DNA of 41,963 nucleotides from a virus, in the IMG/VR virus record IMGVR_UViG_3300047409_000492, positions 1 to 41,963 of that record; one strand, given 5' to 3'. The notes under the pieces are model-generated. The model saw only the letters and a list, made by a program, of their open reading frames with translations, had not been told where the DNA came from and searched no databases. Shown piece by piece: positions 39,712 to 41,963 of the stretch (its first letter is position 1; the number at the start of each line of letters is the position of its first letter). Made by a program: the position numbers and the translations under genes.

Positions 39712-40794
39712 TTAGTCGTTCAGTCGAGCGGAGAGGGCGCGGAAAGCGGTCGCTGCCACGAGCGGAACGACGCCGTTGCCGAGTGCGTGCAGTCGGTCCA
39801 ACCGCACGGGAAGCCCATCAGCCACTCGACAAACTGCGGGTTCAAAACCGGGCGGCACGCCGCGCCATGCGGACAGGTCGGCGGGGCCAGGGGGGAAGAG
39901 CGGACGGTCTGGTCCGTCAGGCTCGGCGAGTTGCCATAGTTGCCCGCCCCCCTCGCGTCGGTCGTCTTGGGCGTGGCCCACCGCGCAGTCTGCTGGTCGA
40001 GGCTGAGCGAGCGCCGCTCGAGGGGAGCGAGGGTCGCCCCCTGGTCCGAACGCCAGTCCCTGGCGTTCGGAGTCGCCCAGAGGGAGGCCGTCACCGCTTT
40101 CGCTTGTCCGCGTAGCAGCAACTCGCTCGAGCGATCCCCGCCCCGACTCAGATGGCCACCCATCGTGTCGGCCACGGTCGGGGTCTGCCACAGGGCCGCG
40201 GCCAACGCCAGCGTTGGCCGCTCGGCCGCTCCTATCGAAGGCGATTGATTGATCCGCTCCGTCGCGCTCGCATCCGGCGTCGGCCAGGAGGAAGAGGCGG
40301 TCGCGCTGATGGGGTGCCCCGACCTCCGCCGCGCTGAACACGTCCCATTCGCAAGCGTACCCGAGCGCGGCCAGGTCCCCGAGAACGTGTTCAATTCCGC
40401 CATGAAGGAGATTTGGGACGTTCTCCAGGAACACGTAGCGGGGTCCCACTTCCCGAACCACCCGCGCGATCTGCGGCCAGAGCCAGCGGTCGTCGTCGGT
40501 CTTGGCGCGCTTGCCGGCGAGGCTCCAGGGCTGGCACGGGAAGCCTGCAGAGACGAGATCCACGACGCCACGCCATGGGCGGCCGTCAAAGGTCGTGACA
40601 TCGTCCCAAACAGGGGCTGGGCATAGGCTCTGGTCTTCCATCCGCGCCACGAGGCAGGCTGCGGCGAAGGCGTCCCGCTCGACCCAGCAAACAACGCGAG
40701 CGTGGGGGACGGCGAGCTCGAGTCCGAGCTCGAGTCCGCCGACGCCAGCACAGAGGGCGAGAACGTGGAGGGGACGTACAGCCAGGCCATTCAC
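39712..40794 (-). CDS. C5-cytosine DNA methyltransferase
   Basis: 360 residues from the GTG at 40794 with AAGGAG five bases upstream; the GTG overlaps the loader gene's stop. Motif I is LALCAGVGGLELGL, motif IV FPCQPWS near residue 83 (catalytic Cys), motif VI LENV near 121, motif VIII HQRDRLF near 161 and motif X LHALGNGVVP near 340. It transfers methyl groups to cytosine C5, probably protecting phage DNA from host restriction; no partner nuclease is present. The region between motifs VIII and X is variable and polar. Nearly the whole gene is also open in a second frame with recognisable protein features (39720-40790). Confidence 0.92.
   Translation of the reverse strand: MNGLAVRPLHVLALCAGVGGLELGLELAVPHARVVCWVERDAFAAACLVARMEDQSLCPAPVWDDVTTFDGRPWRGVVDLVSAGFPCQPWSLAGKRAKTDDDRWLWPQIARVVREVGPRYVFLENVPNLLHGGIEHVLGDLAALGYACEWDVFSAAEVGAPHQRDRLFLLADAGCERDGADQSIAFDRSGRAANAGVGRGPVADPDRGRHDGWPSESGRGSLERVAATRTSESGDGLPLGDSERQGLAFGPGGDPRSPRAALAQPRPADCAVGHAQDDRREGGGQLWQLAEPDGPDRPLFPPGPADLSAWRGVPPGFEPAVCRVADGLPVRLDRLHALGNGVVPLVAATAFRALSARLND
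39720..40790 (-). CDS. Overprinted protein sharing the methyltransferase gene
   Basis: 356 residues from the ATG at 40790, four bases after the methyltransferase GTG and nine bases from the same AAGGAG. It begins MAWLYVPSTFSPS. Signatures are SWRGWKTRAYAQPLFGTM, WISSLQASRASPGASP, CSWRTSQ, TWPRSGTLANGTCSARR, SSSWPTPDAS, SLWATPNARDW and NPQFVEWLMGFPCGWTD. I recall closely similar stretches in phage and prophage proteins annotated separately, so selection on this frame is likely. It ends eight bases before the methyltransferase stop. No catalytic motif is visible and its function is unknown. The competing explanation is a chance open frame mirroring conserved methyltransferase motifs. Confidence 0.5.
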   Translation of the reverse strand: MAWLYVPSTFSPSVLASADSSSDSSSPSPTLALFAGSSGTPSPQPASWRGWKTRAYAQPLFGTMSRPLTAAHGVASWISSLQASRASPGASPASAPRPTTTAGSGRRSRGWFGKWDPATCSWRTSQISFMAELNTFSGTWPRSGTLANGTCSARRRSGHPISATASSSWPTPDASATERINQSPSIGAAERPTLALAAALWQTPTVADTMGGHLSRGGDRSSELLLRGQAKAVTASLWATPNARDWRSDQGATLAPLERRSLSLDQQTARWATPKTTDARGAGNYGNSPSLTDQTVRSSPLAPPTCPHGAACRPVLNPQFVEWLMGFPCGWTDCTHSATASFRSWQRPLSAPSPLD

Positions 40795-41687
40795 ACCGTC
40801 TCCTTTCGGGTGCGCAGGTTGGGGGCGTCGTCGGGGAAGCGCAAGACCAGGCACATCTCGGCCAGGCGCTGGCTGATGCGCGGGCCCACGTGGCCGTCGA
40901 GCTCACCTTGTGGCAGGTTGCTGGTGAAGATGGTGGCCAGCTCGTAGTTGTTGCGGTGGTTCACCAGGGCAAACAGCTTCTCTTCGACCCAGTCGGAGAC
41001 CTTCTCGGCGCCGAGGTCGTCGACCACCAGCAGGGCCACCGACTTGACGGCCTCCATCACCTGGGCTTCGCGGGGGCCCGCCTCGCCCCGCTCGCGGTTG
41101 TAGGTCTCGCGGATACGGTCCAACAGGTCGGGACTGGTCAGAAACAGGGCCTCGCAGTGGGTCGACCCTACTCGCTCCCGCATGGCACAGATGGCCAGGC
41201 CGGTCTTGCCCACCCCCTGGAGTCCGGCGAGCAGCAGGCTGGCGCGGGGCGGGTCGAGGGCCCAGCGCTGGGTCGCCTCCGCCAGGGGGGCGGTGATCGG
41301 GACGGAGGGGTAGGTCATGAACGTCACGTCCTTGAACTTCGGGGGCACGCTCTGGCGGAAGATGCGGGCCACCTGCTGCTCGGAGCTGGTCGAGCAGGCG
41401 GTGCAGGGGACCGCCTGGCCGAACCCCGGATCGCCGGGGTGGGCGCGGTGGTCGACGACCTTGCCCACTCCGTAGCAATACTGGCAGGTGGCCTGCTCCG
41501 CGGCGAGGTCGGTCCGTCGAGGGGGTAGTCCCTCGGGATCGGCCACCAGTTGCCAGTAGGCCAGGACTGCCGCATTTTTTTCAGAGCCCGACGGAGGTGA
41601 GCCAGGCGCGGTCGGCGGCGATGCGGGCGGGGCTGGCCCCGTCGGTGCGGGTGCGAGCTGCGCGAGGGTGGTGGCCAGGGGTTCCAT
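40791..41687 (-). CDS. DnaC-like helicase loader ATPase with zinc finger
   Basis: 298 residues from the ATG at 41687 with AAGGAG seven bases upstream. A Pro/Ala-rich leader (1-36) precedes a zinc site (CQYCYGVGKV...CTACS, residues about 67-97). The AAA+ core has Walker A LAGLQGVGKTGLA, Walker B LLVVDDLGAEKVS, sensor TIFTSNLPQGELDG and the Arg region VGPRISQRLAEM. It loads the replicative helicase onto origin DNA. No DnaB-type helicase is encoded, so the host enzyme is presumably recruited. The leader overlaps the C-terminus of the initiator gene by 107 bases. Confidence 0.87.
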   Translation of the reverse strand: MEPLATTLAQLAPAPTGPAPPASPPTAPGSPPSGSEKNAAVLAYWQLVADPEGLPPRRTDLAAEQATCQYCYGVGKVVDHRAHPGDPGFGQAVPCTACSTSSEQQVARIFRQSVPPKFKDVTFMTYPSVPITAPLAEATQRWALDPPRASLLLAGLQGVGKTGLAICAMRERVGSTHCEALFLTSPDLLDRIRETYNRERGEAGPREAQVMEAVKSVALLVVDDLGAEKVSDWVEEKLFALVNHRNNYELATIFTSNLPQGELDGHVGPRISQRLAEMCLVLRFPDDAPNLRTRKETV

Positions 41688-41963
41688 GCGATTGCTCCTT
41701 GCGGACGTCGTCGTCGAGCCAGTCGGTCACGTACTTCCGAGGGTCCAACGCCCCTAAGAGGGCCCGCTGGTTGCAGGCTTTGTCGATGGCGCGGCGCACC
41801 GCCTCTGGACTCCCGAGCTGCGGGGTGTACTGGCTCACGAGCTCGGTGCGAAAGGCGTCGTCGATGGCGGCCAAGCCCCGTTTGGGCTTTTCCGTCGGGG
41901 GGGTTTTCCCGGGGGGCGCGTCGCGCGCGCGCGCGTCCGGCGGCGGAGCCGCCGCCTCCCCTG
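41581..41963 (-). CDS. Replication initiator, C-terminal part (enters from right end)
   Basis: A frame open from the window edge ends at the TGA at 41581. It reads a Pro/Arg-rich linker, then a conserved-looking C-terminal domain (IDDAFRTELVSQYTPQLGSP, then AIDKACNQRALLGALDPRKY and VTDWLDDDV). This matches the C-termini of phage replication organisers and should be the rest of the gene truncated at position 1. A TTG at 41874 would be a possible internal start, but the upstream frame continues. Joining position 1 directly to 41963 is out of frame by one base. The last 36 codons overlap the loader gene. Confidence 0.65.
   Translation of the reverse strand, partial: GEAAAPPPDARARDAPPGKTPPTEKPKRGLAAIDDAFRTELVSQYTPQLGSPEAVRRAIDKACNQRALLGALDPRKYVTDWLDDDVRKEQSHGTPGHHPRAARTRTDGASPARIAADRAWLTSVGL

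Noticed and set aside
41918-41935. Alternating GC tract near the right end as a terminal repeat matching 1-10
   Set aside because: The tracts are simple-sequence gcgcgc and do not extend into matching flanks, so they do not by themselves prove a terminal direct repeat.
1-41963. tRNA genes
   Set aside because: No cloverleaf with a T-arm (GGTTCGAATCC-like) was found on either strand by eye. A covariance-model scan would be decisive.
1-41963. CRISPR array
   Set aside because: Repeats seen (iterons, GGTAACCGG copies, ccccgggatatt units) are too short and too few, and lack regular spacers.

Overview
The window is an essentially complete genome of a temperate, GC-rich, tailed dsDNA phage of the short-tailed (podovirus-like) type, probably assembled from environmental DNA. 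It has an integrase, a Cro/C1-type repressor, both terminase subunits, a portal, a scaffold, an HK97-type capsid protein, a 2,100-residue ejection-type protein and a lysis pair. I see no sheath, tail tube or classical tape measure. The host cannot be named. A GAAC-N4-GTTC operator of the Gram-positive LexA type and a 3D-domain wall enzyme point away from a typical enteric host.

The contig ends cut one gene. The N-terminal half of a replication initiator runs leftward off position 1, and the C-terminal half of the same kind of protein enters at 41963. The molecule is therefore circular or circularly permuted, although direct joining is out of frame by one base. Four 11-bp iterons lie inside the initiator gene at the left end, a lambda-O-like layout that suggests the replication origin.

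Layout. (1) Minus strand, from a promoter near 8113-8141 down to 1 and on from 41963 to 38770: the early operon. It holds a ribbon-helix-helix regulator, small zinc-ribbon and unknown proteins, two HNH endonucleases, a secreted 3D-domain protein, RecT/Bet, a DinG-like helicase with an HTH ORF embedded in another frame, the initiator, a DnaC-like loader, a C5-cytosine methyltransferase that shares its whole length with a second frame, a PhageMetallopep-like protein without its metal ligands, and a VRR-NUC nuclease. Most of these genes overlap by 1-8 bases at ATGA, GTGA or TGATG junctions. (2) Plus strand, 8200-11694: the lysogeny module, with repressor, an SOS-box-like operator, small genes, a repeat-rich att-like region and the integrase. 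(3) Minus strand, from a promoter near 38762-38790 down to 11482: the late operon. It holds an HNH endonuclease, small genes, an XRE regulator, TerS, TerL, portal, a giant polyvalent virion protein, scaffold, capsid, connector and tail proteins, receptor-binding candidates, a GH25 endolysin and a small holin-like protein.

The most notable observations are these. The methyltransferase gene has two full-length frames served by one Shine-Dalgarno site. The giant virion protein appears to start at ATT, or by read-through of TAA, and the repressor appears to start at CTG. Matching hairpin-plus-U-tract leaders sit directly in front of the scaffold and capsid genes. The switch and att regions are rich in palindromes and repeats. 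All calls come from reading the sequence; no database search was run.
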